64,000 bases of DNA from Thermocrinis minervae (GCF_900142435.1 NZ_LT670846.1:374750-438749); one strand, 5' to 3'; positions 42,818 to 52,697 are shown, counted from the first letter of the stretch. Notes: generated from the sequence alone by a model not told the origin. Numbers and translations: made by a program.

Positions 42818-42868
42818 AAGTTATTAAAGCGCAAGACCTTTGTCAAAGGTAGTCCAGAAGCTTAAATT
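42818..42868. promoter_or_regulatory. Divergent glgB/spoT promoters with overlapping -35 elements
   Basis: Minus strand: TTGACA (42846-42841), 17-base spacer, TAACTT (42823-42818), then 7 bases to the glgB ATG at 42810. Plus strand: TTGTCA (42840-42845), 17-base spacer, TAAATT (42863-42868), then 9 bases to the spoT ATG at 42878. The two -35 boxes share five bases (ttgtcaa read on both strands). Confidence 0.68.
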
Positions 42869-42877
42869 CAAAATCCT

Positions 42878-44962
42878 ATGGAATCCTCCACTGTAAACAA
42901 ACAGCTTGAAGAAATATTAGAAAGATGGGAGAAGGTAAGGAGGGCTTATGAGTTTGTAGAGGAAAAACACAGGGGTCAGAAGAGAGCATCGGGAGAGCCC
43001 TACATAAACCATCTTATTGAGACAGCCCTCATAGTTTACAACATAATAAAGGACGAGGACAGTGTAGCCGCCGCCTTACTGCATGATGTCTTAGAGGATA
43101 CCCAGACCACCTACCAAGAGATAAAAGAACTCTTCGGCGTTGCGGTAGCTGACATAGTGCAAGGCGTTACAAAGCTAAGCAAGCTCTCCTTTAAAGACGT
43201 TGAAAAACAAAAGGCAGAGAACTACAGGAAGCTCATCCTTGCCATGGCCAAGGACATAAGGGTGATAATCGTCAAGCTCGCCGATAGGCTACACAACATG
43301 CGCACGCTTCACTACCTTAGGAAGGACAAGCAGATAAGGATAGCCAAGGAGACTTTAGAGATATACGTTCCTATAGCCAATAGGTTGGGCATTTGGCAAG
43401 TAAAGAACGAGCTTGAAGATCTTTGCTTTATGCACCTATACCCCAAAGAGTACCATACTGTGAAAGAGTTTGTAGCTCAAACGCAGGAGGAGTTAAAGCT
43501 TTACCTTCAGAGGTACTTTATACCCGTCTTGAAGGAGGCTTTAGAGAAGGCCGGTTTAAAACCATACATAACTTATAGACCTAAACATTTGTATGGCATC
43601 TGGCAGAAGACCATAAGGAAGGGTATAAGGCTCGAAGATGTTCACGACATACTAGGTGTTAGGGTATTACTTAACGAGGTAAGCGAATGCTACCTGGCCC
43701 TAGGTGTAGTCCACAGCATCTTTAAACCTGTCCCAGGAAGGTTTGATGACTACATCTCCCTTCCCAAGGCCAACATGTACCAGTCTTTGCACACCACCGT
43801 CATAGGGCCGAAAGGTAGGATGGTGGAGGTCCAGATAAGGACATGGGAGATGCACGAGAGGGCAGAGAAGGGAATAGCAGCACACTGGGCATACAAGGAA
43901 GGTAAATCTGTTAACGACAACAACATATATTCTTGGCTAAAAAACTTGGTGGAGAGCATAAAGGGAAGTAAAAACCCTCAAGAGCTTTTGGAAAACGTAA
44001 AGCTAGAGCTCTTCTCGGAGGAAGTGTTTGTCTTTACACCCAAGGGTGACCTAGTAGTACTTCCAAAAGGAGCCACACCAGTAGATTTTGCCTTCCATAT
44101 TCACACGGACATAGGCATGCACTGCGCGGGTGCTAAGGTAAACGGTCGCATAGTTCCCTTAGACTATAGACTGCAGAACGGCGATATGGTAGAGATAATC
44201 ACTCACCCAAACAAAACTCCCAAGGTAGAATGGCTCAATTTTGTAGTCACTTCCAAAGCTAAGAGTAAGATAAAAGCCTACATAAGAGAGCTAGAGAAGG
44301 AGAGAACTTTACAAGAGGGAAAAAAGAAGCTTGAACTCTATGCCAAGGCTATAGGTTTATCCAAAGAAGACCTTATCAAGAGGATCTCTCAAGAGCTTCA
44401 GGTTGACGAGGAGCGCCTGTACTTGCTAGTAGGAGAAGACAAGCTCACTAAAGAAAAACTCCTTTCCTTACTAGGCTACAAAAAGGAGAAGGTAAGGGAT
44501 AAGGATCATAAGCCTGAAGCTCACCTGTCCCTTGCCGATGTGGGTGCCATCATGCATCAGAGGGCAACTTGCTGCATGCCTGTACCTGGGGAAGAAGTTT
44601 ACGGTGTTGTGGTAAAGGGTAAGGGTATAGTTATACACTCTTCTCAGTGTCCTAACCTTCAGTACATGCTCAAGAATCTACCTGAGAAGGTACTTAAAGT
44701 AGATTACAAAGGCTCCTCTGGAAGGTATCCAACGAGGATAAGGCTATCCGTTAAGGATAGGATAGGTATACTAGGAGATGTGACTTCCACCATAGCAAAA
44801 CTTGGTGTGAACATACTTGAAGCCAAGACTAAAAGCCTCCAGGTGGGTCAGGCAATCATGGAGTTTACCGTTGAGGTGGAAAATTACAAAACGCTCAAAA
44901 ACCTACTGGATGCCTTGAGGTCTGTGGAGGGTGTAGAGTACGTAGGGAGGCTGTTTGGATGA
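42878..44962 (+). CDS. spoT: Bifunctional (p)ppGpp synthetase/hydrolase (RelA/SpoT family)
   Basis: Controls stringent-response alarmones. The 694-residue protein has the HD hydrolase domain with conserved residues (AALLHDVLEDTQTTYQE, KLADRLHNMRTLHYLRKD; about residues 45-160), a synthetase domain (RPKHLYGIWQK, DILGVRVLLNE; about 230-345), TGS (VFTPKGDLVVLPKGATPVDF; about 385-445), a CC-type zinc-finger region with HQRATCCMPVPGEEVYG, and C-terminal ACT (IRLSVKDRIGILGDVTS). Both enzymatic halves look intact, so this is probably the only long RSH. No SD is seen; -10 TAAATT lies 9 bases before the ATG. Its stop overlaps the broken siroheme gene start (ATGA). Confidence 0.96.
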   Translation: MESSTVNKQLEEILERWEKVRRAYEFVEEKHRGQKRASGEPYINHLIETALIVYNIIKDEDSVAAALLHDVLEDTQTTYQEIKELFGVAVADIVQGVTKLSKLSFKDVEKQKAENYRKLILAMAKDIRVIIVKLADRLHNMRTLHYLRKDKQIRIAKETLEIYVPIANRLGIWQVKNELEDLCFMHLYPKEYHTVKEFVAQTQEELKLYLQRYFIPVLKEALEKAGLKPYITYRPKHLYGIWQKTIRKGIRLEDVHDILGVRVLLNEVSECYLALGVVHSIFKPVPGRFDDYISLPKANMYQSLHTTVIGPKGRMVEVQIRTWEMHERAEKGIAAHWAYKEGKSVNDNNIYSWLKNLVESIKGSKNPQELLENVKLELFSEEVFVFTPKGDLVVLPKGATPVDFAFHIHTDIGMHCAGAKVNGRIVPLDYRLQNGDMVEIITHPNKTPKVEWLNFVVTSKAKSKIKAYIRELEKERTLQEGKKKLELYAKAIGLSKEDLIKRISQELQVDEERLYLLVGEDKLTKEKLLSLLGYKKEKVRDKDHKPEAHLSLADVGAIMHQRATCCMPVPGEEVYGVVVKGKGIVIHSSQCPNLQYMLKNLPEKVLKVDYKGSSGRYPTRIRLSVKDRIGILGDVTSTIAKLGVNILEAKTKSLQVGQAIMEFTVEVENYKTLKNLLDALRSVEGVEYVGRLFG

Positions 44963-45326
44963 GTTCCTACTTTCCCGTATTCGTAAACCTTAGGAAAAGG
45001 TCTTTCGTTACTGTCAAAGGAAGGGAATCTTTTGCAACTCAGTAGACAGTCCAGACTTTTGCAATTTCCTCTTTCCAGCCTTGGTGGCGAGGGGAGAACT
45101 TGTAGTTGGCATAACCACCTCTGGGAAGGTACCAGCTCTGTCAAGGGTCGTTAGGGAGATGTTGGAAGACACTCTGCCGCAGGATTTAGAAGAGCATCTT
45201 GAGAGACTAAGCTCCTTAAGAAATGCACTACCCAAGGGTAAGAACAGACAAGAGAAATTACTGCAAGAGGCTAAGAAGACCCTTAAGGTTAAAAACGACT
45301 CCAGGCCGAAGGGCCCGGAGGGATGA
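44959..45326 (+). pseudogene. Remnant of precorrin-2 dehydrogenase / siroheme synthase N-domain, internally deleted
   Basis: A coupled start (ATGA with spoT) opens MSSYFPVFVNLRKRSFVTV, the N-terminus of CysG/Met8-type siroheme synthases. It stops after 28 codons at TAG. In another frame the homologous C-half resumes as RKGIFCNSVDSPDFCNFLFP, then ALVARGELVVGITTSGKVPA and PQDLEEHLERLSSLRNAL, to a stop at 45326. The Rossmann part (GGGxVA and the strand-helix repeat, perhaps 65-80 residues) is missing and the two ends are out of frame, so the gene cannot make an active enzyme. Total 368 bases versus roughly 560-600 for a complete gene. The loss suggests siroheme is made otherwise or is not needed. 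Confidence 0.87.
45289..45320 (-). terminator. Intrinsic terminator of atpA
   Basis: Read leftward after the atpA stop, CTCCGGGCC-CTTC-GGCCTGGAG forms a 9-bp stem with one G-U pair, followed by TCGTTTTTAA. It lies inside the 3' end of the broken siroheme gene on the opposite strand. The core GGGCC stem and 4-base loop resemble the porin terminator. Confidence 0.8.
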
Positions 45327-45327
45327 T

Positions 45328-46839
45328 TTAAGGTATGAACTTGCTCTTGAAGTCCTTCAAAGCGTCTTCAATTTTTTTCTTTAGCTCGTCGTCAAGAGCT
45401 TTCTTTTCCTTTATCTCCTTTAGGATGTCCGGTCTTTCCCTATCAAGGTAAGCGTATAGCTCCTTTTCAAACTTCCTTACCGACTCTACTGGCAGGTCAT
45501 CCAGGTATCCGTTGGTTCCTGCGTATATGGCCACTATCTGCTTTTCTACGGGTATGGGGTTGTAGGGTTCTTGCTTTAGGAGTTCCACAAGCCTTAGACC
45601 TCTGTTTATAGTCTGCTGAGTTGCCTTGTCCAACTCTGATGCAAACTGAACAAAGGCCTCAAGCTCTCTAAACTGTGCAAGGTCAAGCCTTAGCGAACCT
45701 GCCACCTGCTTCATAGCCTTTATTTGAGCAGCACCACCGACACGTGAGACGGACAGACCTACGTTTATGGCCGGCCTTACACCCTTGTTGAAGAGGTCTG
45801 GCTCAAGGTATATCTGACCGTCGGTTATGGATATCACGTTGGTAGGTATGTAGGCGGCAACGTCTCCCGCTTTAGTCTCTATTATAGGAAGAGCCGTCAA
45901 AGAACCTGCTCCCAGCTCATCGTTGAGTTTTGCTGCCCTCTCTAGTAGTCTTGAGTGTAGATAGAAGACGTCACCAGGGTAAGCTTCTCTTCCCGGTGGC
46001 CTCCTCATGAGAAGGGAGAGCTGCCTGTAAGCCTCAGCATGTTTAGAGAGGTCGTCGTATATTATGAGGGCGTGCTTTCCGTTGTCTCTAAAGTACTCAC
46101 CTATGGTACATCCTACGAAGGGGGCTATGTACTGGAGGGATGCTGGATCTGTTGCGGATGCCACTACAACACATGTGTATTCCATAGCACCGCTCTTTTC
46201 TAAAAGCTCTATTATCCTTGCTGTGGTTGACCTTTTCTGACCTATGGCTACATATATGCAGTAAACGTCCGTATCCTTCTGGTTGAGTATAGTGTCTATA
46301 CATATGGTAGTCTTTCCTGTAGACCTGTCACCTATGATGAGCTCCCTCTGACCCCTTCCTATGGGTATCATGGCGTCTATGGCCTTTATGCCCGTCTGAA
46401 GGGGTTCGTGCACAGATTTCCTCTTTACCACACCTGGAGCTATCTTTTCTATAGGTGATCTGTACTCGTACTTTATGGGTCCCTTTCCATCAAGAGGATT
46501 ACCAAGAGGGTCTATGACCCTACCTATTAGCCCTTCGCCTACTGGAGCGTCCAGGATCCTTCCCGTCCTCCTTACTATGGATCCCTCCCTTATACCGCTC
46601 TCGGAGCCAAGTATTATGATACCTACGTTGTCTTCTTCCAAGTTGAAGGCCACTCCCAGCGTTCCACCTTCAAACTCAACTACTTCATTGGACATTACAT
46701 TTTCAAGACCATAAGCCCTGGCTACACCGTCACCCACGTAGTAGACAACGCCCACTTCTTCCATACGGGCTGCTGCTTCAAGATCCTTTACTTGTTGTTT
46801 TAAAAGTTCTAGAGCTTCCTCATAGCTAAGCGTTGCCAT
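45328..46839 (-). CDS. atpA: ATP synthase F1 alpha subunit
   Basis: Non-catalytic nucleotide-binding subunit of F1. The 503 residues show the crown domain, P-loop [69 protein letters not shown] and the Arg-finger area [19 protein letters not shown], with normal length. It stands alone: atpG and atpD are 12.7 kb away and no atpH/atpF flanks it. It has a good SD (GAGGAGGT), a leader with TATAAT about 35 bases upstream, and its own terminator. Confidence 0.97.
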   Translation of the reverse strand: MATLSYEEALELLKQQVKDLEAAARMEEVGVVYYVGDGVARAYGLENVMSNEVVEFEGGTLGVAFNLEEDNVGIIILGSESGIREGSIVRRTGRILDAPVGEGLIGRVIDPLGNPLDGKGPIKYEYRSPIEKIAPGVVKRKSVHEPLQTGIKAIDAMIPIGRGQRELIIGDRSTGKTTICIDTILNQKDTDVYCIYVAIGQKRSTTARIIELLEKSGAMEYTCVVVASATDPASLQYIAPFVGCTIGEYFRDNGKHALIIYDDLSKHAEAYRQLSLLMRRPPGREAYPGDVFYLHSRLLERAAKLNDELGAGSLTALPIIETKAGDVAAYIPTNVISITDGQIYLEPDLFNKGVRPAINVGLSVSRVGGAAQIKAMKQVAGSLRLDLAQFRELEAFVQFASELDKATQQTINRGLRLVELLKQEPYNPIPVEKQIVAIYAGTNGYLDDLPVESVRKFEKELYAYLDRERPDILKEIKEKKALDDELKKKIEDALKDFKSKFIP

Positions 46840-46886
46840 AGTCTACCTCCTCGGCTTTGCTTAAGTTAATTATAAAATAATTAGCG

Positions 46887-47816
46887 ATGAGAACAGGCTT
46901 TATTTACGATGAAATTTTTCTAAAACATAACGAACTACACCATCCAGAAAACAAAGACAGGCTCATAAGTATAATGAGGGAGTTAGACTCTAAAGGTACT
47001 CTAAAGAAACTAATACTTCTAAAGACTAGGAGAGCCACACCGCAAGAAGTCGCTCTAAACCATGAACCATCTTACATCCAAGAGTTACACGACTTTTGTT
47101 CTGCAGGTGGGGGGTATTTGGATCCTGATACGTACGCTTACAAAGACAGTTACGAGGTAGCTCTCCACGCCGTTGGAGCAATCCTTCAAGGAATAGACCA
47201 TCTTCTGAATAAAGATGTGGAAGCTGTATTCTGCGCTGTAAGACCTCCTGGCCATCATGCGGAAAGGTCCAAAGCTATGGGTTTTTGTCTGTTTAACAAC
47301 GTGGCCGTAGGAGGATGGTACCTACTCAACAAAGGCATTGAAAGAGTTTTTATAGTAGACTTTGACGCACACCATGGAAATGGTACTCAAAGAAGCTTCT
47401 ACGAAGAGGACAGAGTCTTTTACTTTTCCACCCACCAGTACCCCTTCTATCCAGGTACAGGATCCGCTGAGGAAAAGGGGGCAGGTAAGGGCTATGGGTA
47501 TACTCACAACGTTCCCATGAAGGCCTACTCGGGTGATGAGGAGTACATAAAGGTATACCGAGAGATCCTTCCCGATCTAGTCTATTCCTACAGACCGCAG
47601 TTTATGCTAGTTTCAGCAGGGTACGACATCCACAAGGATGACCCGCTGACATACCTAAACGTGAGCACCCAGGGCATAGGCAACATAGTGGAGTCCCTTG
47701 TGAGCATATCAAAGGACCTTTCTATCCCCGTACTCTTTGCACTGGAGGGTGGTTACAATCTTAGGGCACTTGCTGAAAGTGTAAACCTTACCCTTGAAAT
47801 ACTCCTAAAGTCTTAG
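46887..47816 (+). CDS. Histone deacetylase family / acetylpolyamine amidohydrolase-like enzyme
   Basis: Zinc amidohydrolase of 309 residues. It has RPPGHHAERSKAMGFCLFNN with the catalytic His pair at 123-124, VDFDAHHGNGTQRSFYE with zinc ligands Asp160 and His162, the tyrosine/aspartate region SAGYDIHKDDPLTYLNVS and a terminal EGGYNLRALAES. It is most like the AcuC/APAH-type bacterial group. The in vivo substrate (acetyl-lysine of enzymes, acetylated polyamines) is unknown; thermophiles with unusual polyamines make the latter attractive (inference). A TAAAAT box lies 8 bases before the ATG. Confidence 0.9.
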   Translation: MRTGFIYDEIFLKHNELHHPENKDRLISIMRELDSKGTLKKLILLKTRRATPQEVALNHEPSYIQELHDFCSAGGGYLDPDTYAYKDSYEVALHAVGAILQGIDHLLNKDVEAVFCAVRPPGHHAERSKAMGFCLFNNVAVGGWYLLNKGIERVFIVDFDAHHGNGTQRSFYEEDRVFYFSTHQYPFYPGTGSAEEKGAGKGYGYTHNVPMKAYSGDEEYIKVYREILPDLVYSYRPQFMLVSAGYDIHKDDPLTYLNVSTQGIGNIVESLVSISKDLSIPVLFALEGGYNLRALAESVNLTLEILLKS

Positions 47817-47834
47817 AAGTTTATAATTAATCCG

Positions 47835-48200
47835 ATGGAGCACCTTACACCTGAGCAAGTAGAGGAGCTAAAGGATATCCTCCTTTCTATGAGAGAACAA
47901 GTACTTAAAAGGGCCCAGGAGCAGATAAAGGATCCTTCCAACGTAGCTTTTGAGGGAGGTGACGAAATAGACAGAGCCAACATAGAGGCAGAAAGATACC
48001 TCCTCCTTCAAAGGATAAGAACGAGAGAGCTCAAGCTTCTAAGGAAGATAGACTACGCCCTTATGAAGATAGAAGCCGGCACTTACGGCATTTGCGAAAG
48101 TTGCGGCAAACTCATACCCTTCGAAAGGTTGAAGGCTCGCCCTGTTACGACCATGTGCATAGATTGTAAAGAGCTTGAAGAGGAGAGAGAAAATGAGTAA
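47835..48200 (+). CDS. DksA/TraR family C4 zinc-finger protein
   Basis: A 121-residue DksA-type regulator that would enter the RNA polymerase secondary channel. It has an N-terminal coiled coil with the tip motif DEIDRA (DxxDxA, residues 43-48) and a C4 zinc finger, Cys87/Cys90 in [10 protein letters not shown] and Cys108/Cys111 in TMCIDC. It is shorter than E. coli DksA (151). The tip residues suggest it can act with ppGpp from the spoT gene in this window. TATAAT (47822-47827) lies 7 bases before the ATG, and no SD is present. Confidence 0.9.
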   Translation: MEHLTPEQVEELKDILLSMREQVLKRAQEQIKDPSNVAFEGGDEIDRANIEAERYLLLQRIRTRELKLLRKIDYALMKIEAGTYGICESCGKLIPFERLKARPVTTMCIDCKELEEERENE

Positions 48201-49416
48201 CCAGTGGATGTTTCCAAGAGTGGCAAAGCTTCCCAAGTACGTCTTTGCCATGATAAACGAGCTTAAGTACAAACTGAGAAGAGAGGGAGAGGACATAGTT
48301 GACCTGGGTATGGGAAATCCTGATATGCCACCAGAGAAGCACATAATAGACAAACTCTGCGAAGTAGCACAAAGGGATAACGTCCATGGTTACTCTGCCT
48401 CCAGAGGCATACCCAGGCTTAGGAAGGCTATATGCGACTTTTATTATAGAAGGTACGGAGTGGTGCTTGATCCCGAAGAAGAAGCCATACTTACCATAGG
48501 AGCAAAAGAGGGTTACTCACACCTTATGCTAGCCCTTTTGGAGCCTGGTGATACCGTCTTAGTTCCCAACCCTACGTACCCCATACATTACTACGCACCC
48601 ATAATAGCCGGTGGTGATGCCCTCTCCGTACCTATACCAGAAGAAAACTTTGAAGAGAGCTTCCTCCAAAAGGTAAACGATATCATAAAAGCTTCCTACA
48701 AGAAGCCCAAAGCTATAGTGGTGAGCTTTCCACACAACCCTACCACCCAATGCGTGAGCTTAGATTTCTTCAAAGAGCTTATAAGGATAGCAAAAAAGGA
48801 GGAGATCTGGGTTATTCACGACTTTGCATACGCAGACTTGGGTTTTGACGGGTATGAGCCACCAAGCATCTTGCAGGTGGAAGGCGCAAAGGATGTAGCC
48901 GTTGAGATATACTCCATGAGTAAAGGCTTTTCCATGGCAGGCTGGAGAGTAGCCTTCATGGTAGGCAACAGCGTTCTTATAAAGAATCTGGCCCACCTTA
49001 AAAGCTATTTAGATTACGGCGTTTTTACACCCATACAGGTAGCTTCCATAATAGCTTTAGAGAGCCCTTATGAAATAGTCATCAAAAAGAAGCTCGTTTA
49101 CCAAAAGAGAAGGGACGTGTTGGTGGAAGGTTTGAACAGGGTAGGTTGGCATGTAGAAAAACCAAAAGGTAGCATGTTTGTATGGGCAAAAATACCCGAA
49201 TGGGTTGGTATGAACTCTTTAGACTTTTCTCTCTATCTCTTAAGGGAAGCAAAAGTAGCTGTATCACCTGGTGTAGGCTTTGGTGAGTACGGTGAAGGTT
49301 ACGTAAGGTTTGCCCTAGTGGAGAACGAGCACAGGATAAGACAGGCCATAAGGGGTATAAAAAGAGCCCTTGAAAAGCTGGGTCACAAAGAAAAGGATCA
49401 TAGTTTGAGTAAGTAG
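48193..49416 (+). CDS. Class I aminotransferase, AlaC/YfdZ-like
   Basis: PLP-dependent transaminase of 407 residues, closest by eye to E. coli Ala[86 protein letters not shown] and [16 protein letters not shown] with the PLP lysine, ending [20 protein letters not shown]. Likely glutamate-pyruvate or a similar amino transfer. The start at 48193 (AGGAGA upstream) overlaps the dksA stop by 8 bases. Confidence 0.92.
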   Translation: MSNQWMFPRVAKLPKYVFAMINELKYKLRREGEDIVDLGMGNPDMPPEKHIIDKLCEVAQRDNVHGYSASRGIPRLRKAICDFYYRRYGVVLDPEEEAILTIGAKEGYSHLMLALLEPGDTVLVPNPTYPIHYYAPIIAGGDALSVPIPEENFEESFLQKVNDIIKASYKKPKAIVVSFPHNPTTQCVSLDFFKELIRIAKKEEIWVIHDFAYADLGFDGYEPPSILQVEGAKDVAVEIYSMSKGFSMAGWRVAFMVGNSVLIKNLAHLKSYLDYGVFTPIQVASIIALESPYEIVIKKKLVYQKRRDVLVEGLNRVGWHVEKPKGSMFVWAKIPEWVGMNSLDFSLYLLREAKVAVSPGVGFGEYGEGYVRFALVENEHRIRQAIRGIKRALEKLGHKEKDHSLSK

Positions 49417-50744
49417 GGTATAGTGCTTGCCAGAAGGCCTGCTAGCATAGAGAACTCCCACTTAAACACGTACTCAAAGGCAAACCAGACCGAAAAACCT
49501 ATGAGCATTGAAGCAATAGCCTTATGTTCGCTCCTTGAGCCAAAGAAAAGACCAGCTACCAGAGGAACAAAGAGAGAAACCAAACTCAGAGCTGAAGATG
49601 ATGCCACAAGCTCGTAGATAGACTCTCCCATGAAGGCCAAGGAGAGGGAAACTAAAGCAACCAGAAGCACGCACATCCTCGTGATCCAAAGAAAGAGCCT
49701 GTCTGAGATCCCCCTAAAGAAGGGTCTTATAAGGTTTTCACTCAAAACAGAAGATGGAGCCAAAAGAGCTCCGCTAGCCGTGCTCATCACTGCGGAGAGC
49801 AATGCCCCGAAGAAAAGAGTCTGGGTAAAGGTATTAGTGTTATTAACTATGTAGGTAGGCAAGAGCATTTGACTGTCATCAACGTTAATGCCTGATCTTT
49901 TGGCAAAAAGAGCTATAAGCAGAGGTATAAGTCCCACGCTCAGATACATAAAACCACCAAGTATGGAAGAAAGCACCGCAACCCTCTCCGACCTTGCAGA
50001 CATAACCCTTTGAAAAACGTCCTGTTGAGGTATGGAACCTAAACCTATCACGATCCAAGCAGATATATAAGCAAGGACATCATGCAGGTTCAAGTCTGGG
50101 AAGAACTTGTAGAAGCCCTCAGGTTGAGACGTAACTACGTAAGGTATGTCTCTAAAGCCGTTGGAAACCTCATACAGTACAACAATAAGACCCACTATTA
50201 TCATGATGGTCTGTATAAAGTCTGTAAGAGAGACAGCCCACATACCGCCTATGAAGGTGTAGAATAGAACCACAGCAAAACCAAGGAAGAGACCAACAGT
50301 CTTTGACACACCAAGTACCATCTGGAAGACTATACTAAGGGCCACAAGTTGAGCCGCTATCCAGCCTATGTAAGATATAGCTAACATAAAGCTTGCGATT
50401 ATCTCCGCTTTCCTTCCATACACTACTCTGTAGAAGTCTCCGAAGGTAAGTAAGTTCATCCTGTAGAGAGGTTTAGCAAACAAAAGCCCTACAAGAAAAA
50501 GACAAAGGGATGCACCAAAGGGATCTTCTATAACACCATAAAGACCCTTTTGAACAAAAACAGACGGAGCCCCTAGGACTGTTTCTGAACCAAACCATGT
50601 AGCAAAAAGGGCAAAGGTGGATATGCTAAGGGGTAGTCTTCTTCCGGCTAGCATATAGTCCTTTGTACTTTTAATGAGAGTGCTAGCCAACACGCCCACA
50701 AAGAGTGTCAAAAGCATGTAGAGTACGATGAAGCCAACCAGCAT
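49398..50744 (-). CDS. Sodium:solute symporter family protein (SSS)
   Basis: A 448-residue permease with about 13 helices. The LeuT-like SSS signature is present: [75 protein letters not shown], and a [19 protein letters not shown] segment. Substrate is not assignable (solute, amino acid or organic acid with Na+ or H+). Its 3' end overlaps the aminotransferase by 19 bases on the other strand, so the two are not one unit. Confidence 0.85.
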   Translation of the reverse strand: MLVGFIVLYMLLTLFVGVLASTLIKSTKDYMLAGRRLPLSISTFALFATWFGSETVLGAPSVFVQKGLYGVIEDPFGASLCLFLVGLLFAKPLYRMNLLTFGDFYRVVYGRKAEIIASFMLAISYIGWIAAQLVALSIVFQMVLGVSKTVGLFLGFAVVLFYTFIGGMWAVSLTDFIQTIMIIVGLIVVLYEVSNGFRDIPYVVTSQPEGFYKFFPDLNLHDVLAYISAWIVIGLGSIPQQDVFQRVMSARSERVAVLSSILGGFMYLSVGLIPLLIALFAKRSGINVDDSQMLLPTYIVNNTNTFTQTLFFGALLSAVMSTASGALLAPSSVLSENLIRPFFRGISDRLFLWITRMCVLLVALVSLSLAFMGESIYELVASSSALSLVSLFVPLVAGLFFGSRSEHKAIASMLIGFSVWFAFEYVFKWEFSMLAGLLASTIPYLLKL

Positions 50745-50758
50745 AGTAATATAAATGT

Positions 50759-50764
50759 TATAAT
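50759..50764 (+). promoter_or_regulatory. -10 element directly before folP
   Basis: TATAAT ends 6 bases before the ATG of folP, with no SD between. This is one of the clearest leaderless-type starts in the window. No matching -35 is visible. Confidence 0.55.
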
Positions 50765-50770
50765 CATTCC

Positions 50771-51955
50771 ATGCTAATAAAAAGCTTCCAACATCGGGAT
50801 GCCTTCTACAAGTTTCTTAAGGAGAAGGTAGGCATATTCTTCAGAGAAGCAGAACAAAGATCATCGGAAGGCGTTTTTTACGTTATCTATTTAGAAAATC
50901 AGGAATTACAGCCAGATAAAGTATTTTTATGCGCAAAAGAAAGCTGTATTTCTGTATTTTTTAACGAAGGTAAATATGCACTGTGTGGAAGTGAAGCACG
51001 CCTTAAGGACTTTTTTGGATGTATGGCAAAGTATAAAAAAGACTTTGCTATAGGAAGTCTTGAAAATCTTATAAACTATAGGAAAAGATCCTTTAAACTA
51101 CAGTACAATTACAAAATTTTGCCTTTAGGCATAAAGACAGTCGTAATGGGTGTTCTCAACGTAACACCAGACTCCTTCTCTGATGGTGGTCTCTATTTAG
51201 ACCCAAAGGAGGCTGTAAAAAGAGCCATCCAAATGGCAGAGGAAGGTGCTGACATCATAGACATAGGAGGAGAGTCTACAAGACCTGGCTCAAAGAGGAT
51301 AGGCTTGGAGGAAGAACTAAACAGGGTACTACCAGTCCTGCGGCAAGTCAGAAAGGAACTTCCAAAGGTTTGGATATCCGTAGACACTTACAAATCCCAG
51401 GTGGCTAAGGCCTGTCTTGATGAAGGTGCTGACATCATAAACGACATAAGCGGTGGGACCTTTGACGAGGATATGCTCAAAGTTATAGCCGAGTATAACT
51501 GCCCTTACGTACTCTGTCATACCAAAGGAAGGCCTGAAGAATGGAAGGAGATACCCATAGTCTACGAGGACGTTGTAGAAGAGATAGTAAAGTTTTTCAG
51601 CGAAAGGATAGAAGTTCTCAGATCTTTAGGCTACACAGGCAACCTTATCCTCGATCCTGGTATAGGATTTGGAAAACTTCCAGAACATAACGTAGAAATA
51701 CTAAAGAGATTCTCTGAGTTTAAGGTCTTTGGTCTACCTCTTGCAGTTGGCGTATCAAGGAAGTCTTTCATAGGGCTTATTCTGGAAGGATTGCTTAGAG
51801 TCAAAAGGGAGCCAAGGGAGAGGCTTTACGGAAGCTTGGGAGCCGTAGCTTACGCGGTTGTACAGGGTGCTCACATAGTAAGAACCCATGACGTAAGGGA
51901 AACTAGAGAGTTTTTAGCCCTCTTGGATACAGTAAGGACCTATGGAGATTTTTAA
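50771..51955 (+). CDS. folP: Dihydropteroate synthase with extra N-terminal domain
   Basis: Joins pterin diphosphate and p-aminobenzoate in folate synthesis. The TIM-barrel enzyme starts near residue 122 of 394: VMGVLNVTPDSFSDGGLY, GADIIDIGGESTRPGSKRI, ISVDTYKSQVAKAC, LDPGIGFGKLPEHNVEIL and LAVGVSRKSFIGLI. The first 120 residues are an additional domain, rich in Lys/Phe/Tyr and with more A+T than its surroundings; similar N-terminal extensions occur in DHPS of other deep-branching bacteria. It overlaps cdaA by 14 bases. Confidence 0.93.
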   Translation: MLIKSFQHRDAFYKFLKEKVGIFFREAEQRSSEGVFYVIYLENQELQPDKVFLCAKESCISVFFNEGKYALCGSEARLKDFFGCMAKYKKDFAIGSLENLINYRKRSFKLQYNYKILPLGIKTVVMGVLNVTPDSFSDGGLYLDPKEAVKRAIQMAEEGADIIDIGGESTRPGSKRIGLEEELNRVLPVLRQVRKELPKVWISVDTYKSQVAKACLDEGADIINDISGGTFDEDMLKVIAEYNCPYVLCHTKGRPEEWKEIPIVYEDVVEEIVKFFSERIEVLRSLGYTGNLILDPGIGFGKLPEHNVEILKRFSEFKVFGLPLAVGVSRKSFIGLILEGLLRVKREPRERLYGSLGAVAYAVVQGAHIVRTHDVRETREFLALLDTVRTYGDF

Positions 51956-52697
51956 GTACATATCACCAAAGGACTTTCTGGACATATTCCTCCTGTCCAT
52001 ACTCATATACGGTGTTCTGTACTTTTTAAAGATCACAAAAGGCTTTCAGATACTGCTGGGATTCATCCCGTTGGTTGGTATGTGGGTATTGGCCGAGGTT
52101 TTCAACCTCAGGGCATTAAAGTGGATATTTGAGAAGCTATGGACCGTTGGTCTATTTTCTCTGATAATCATATTCCAGCCTGAGATAAGAAAGGCCCTAA
52201 TGCAGTTGGGTCATAAAACGCGTATAAAGACCACAAAACCTGTAGAGGAGATGGTAATAGAAAAGGTGGTACGTGCTTGCTTTTTTATGGCAGAAAGGCA
52301 GATAGGAGCCCTGATAGTCATAGAGAGGGGTCAAAACTTGGAGTTTCTTATAGAAGGTTGCGTTTACATAGACAGCGCAGTCTCCGTTGAGCTTCTCATC
52401 ACCATCTTCAACCCTCTGTCTCCCCTCCATGATGGTGCTGTAGTTATAAGGGGTGACAGGATAGCTTACGCCTCCTGTATACTACCCCTTTCTAAGTCAC
52501 CAAACATACCCAAGAAGTACGGAACCAGACACAGAGCAGCCGTTGGTATAACTGAAGAGAGTGACGCCATAGCCATTGTGGTTTCTGAAGAGACGGGAGA
52601 AGTGTCCATAGCTGTATCGGGAAAGCTCGAGAGGAACCTGGATCCTGAAACGGCAAAGGGCATACTCTTCAGAGAGTTGGGTATGAGCAATGCTTAA
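51942..52697 (+). CDS. cdaA: Diadenylate cyclase CdaA
   Basis: Makes cyclic di-AMP from two ATP at the membrane. The 251 residues start with three helices (about 12-30, 35-55, 64-80) and then the DisA_N domain with catalytic DGA at 164-166 (PLHDGAVVIRGDRIAYASC) and RHR at 196-198 (GTRHRAAVGITEESDA). All key residues are present. c-di-AMP controls osmolyte and potassium uptake in many Gram-positives and in some deep-branching Gram-negatives. It is followed by cdaR with an 8-base overlap. Confidence 0.95.
   Translation: MEIFKYISPKDFLDIFLLSILIYGVLYFLKITKGFQILLGFIPLVGMWVLAEVFNLRALKWIFEKLWTVGLFSLIIIFQPEIRKALMQLGHKTRIKTTKPVEEMVIEKVVRACFFMAERQIGALIVIERGQNLEFLIEGCVYIDSAVSVELLITIFNPLSPLHDGAVVIRGDRIAYASCILPLSKSPNIPKKYGTRHRAAVGITEESDAIAIVVSEETGEVSIAVSGKLERNLDPETAKGILFRELGMSNA

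Noticed and set aside
42811..42846. TTG start for GlgB at 42846
   Set aside because: The TTG is part of a TTGACA -35 element with a 17-base spacer and a -10. The ATG at 42810 is a better start.
45081..45326. A functional short protein from the C-terminal half of the siroheme gene
   Set aside because: The frame lacks an SD at its TTG, matches only the C-half of precorrin-2 dehydrogenase, and has no known independent role.
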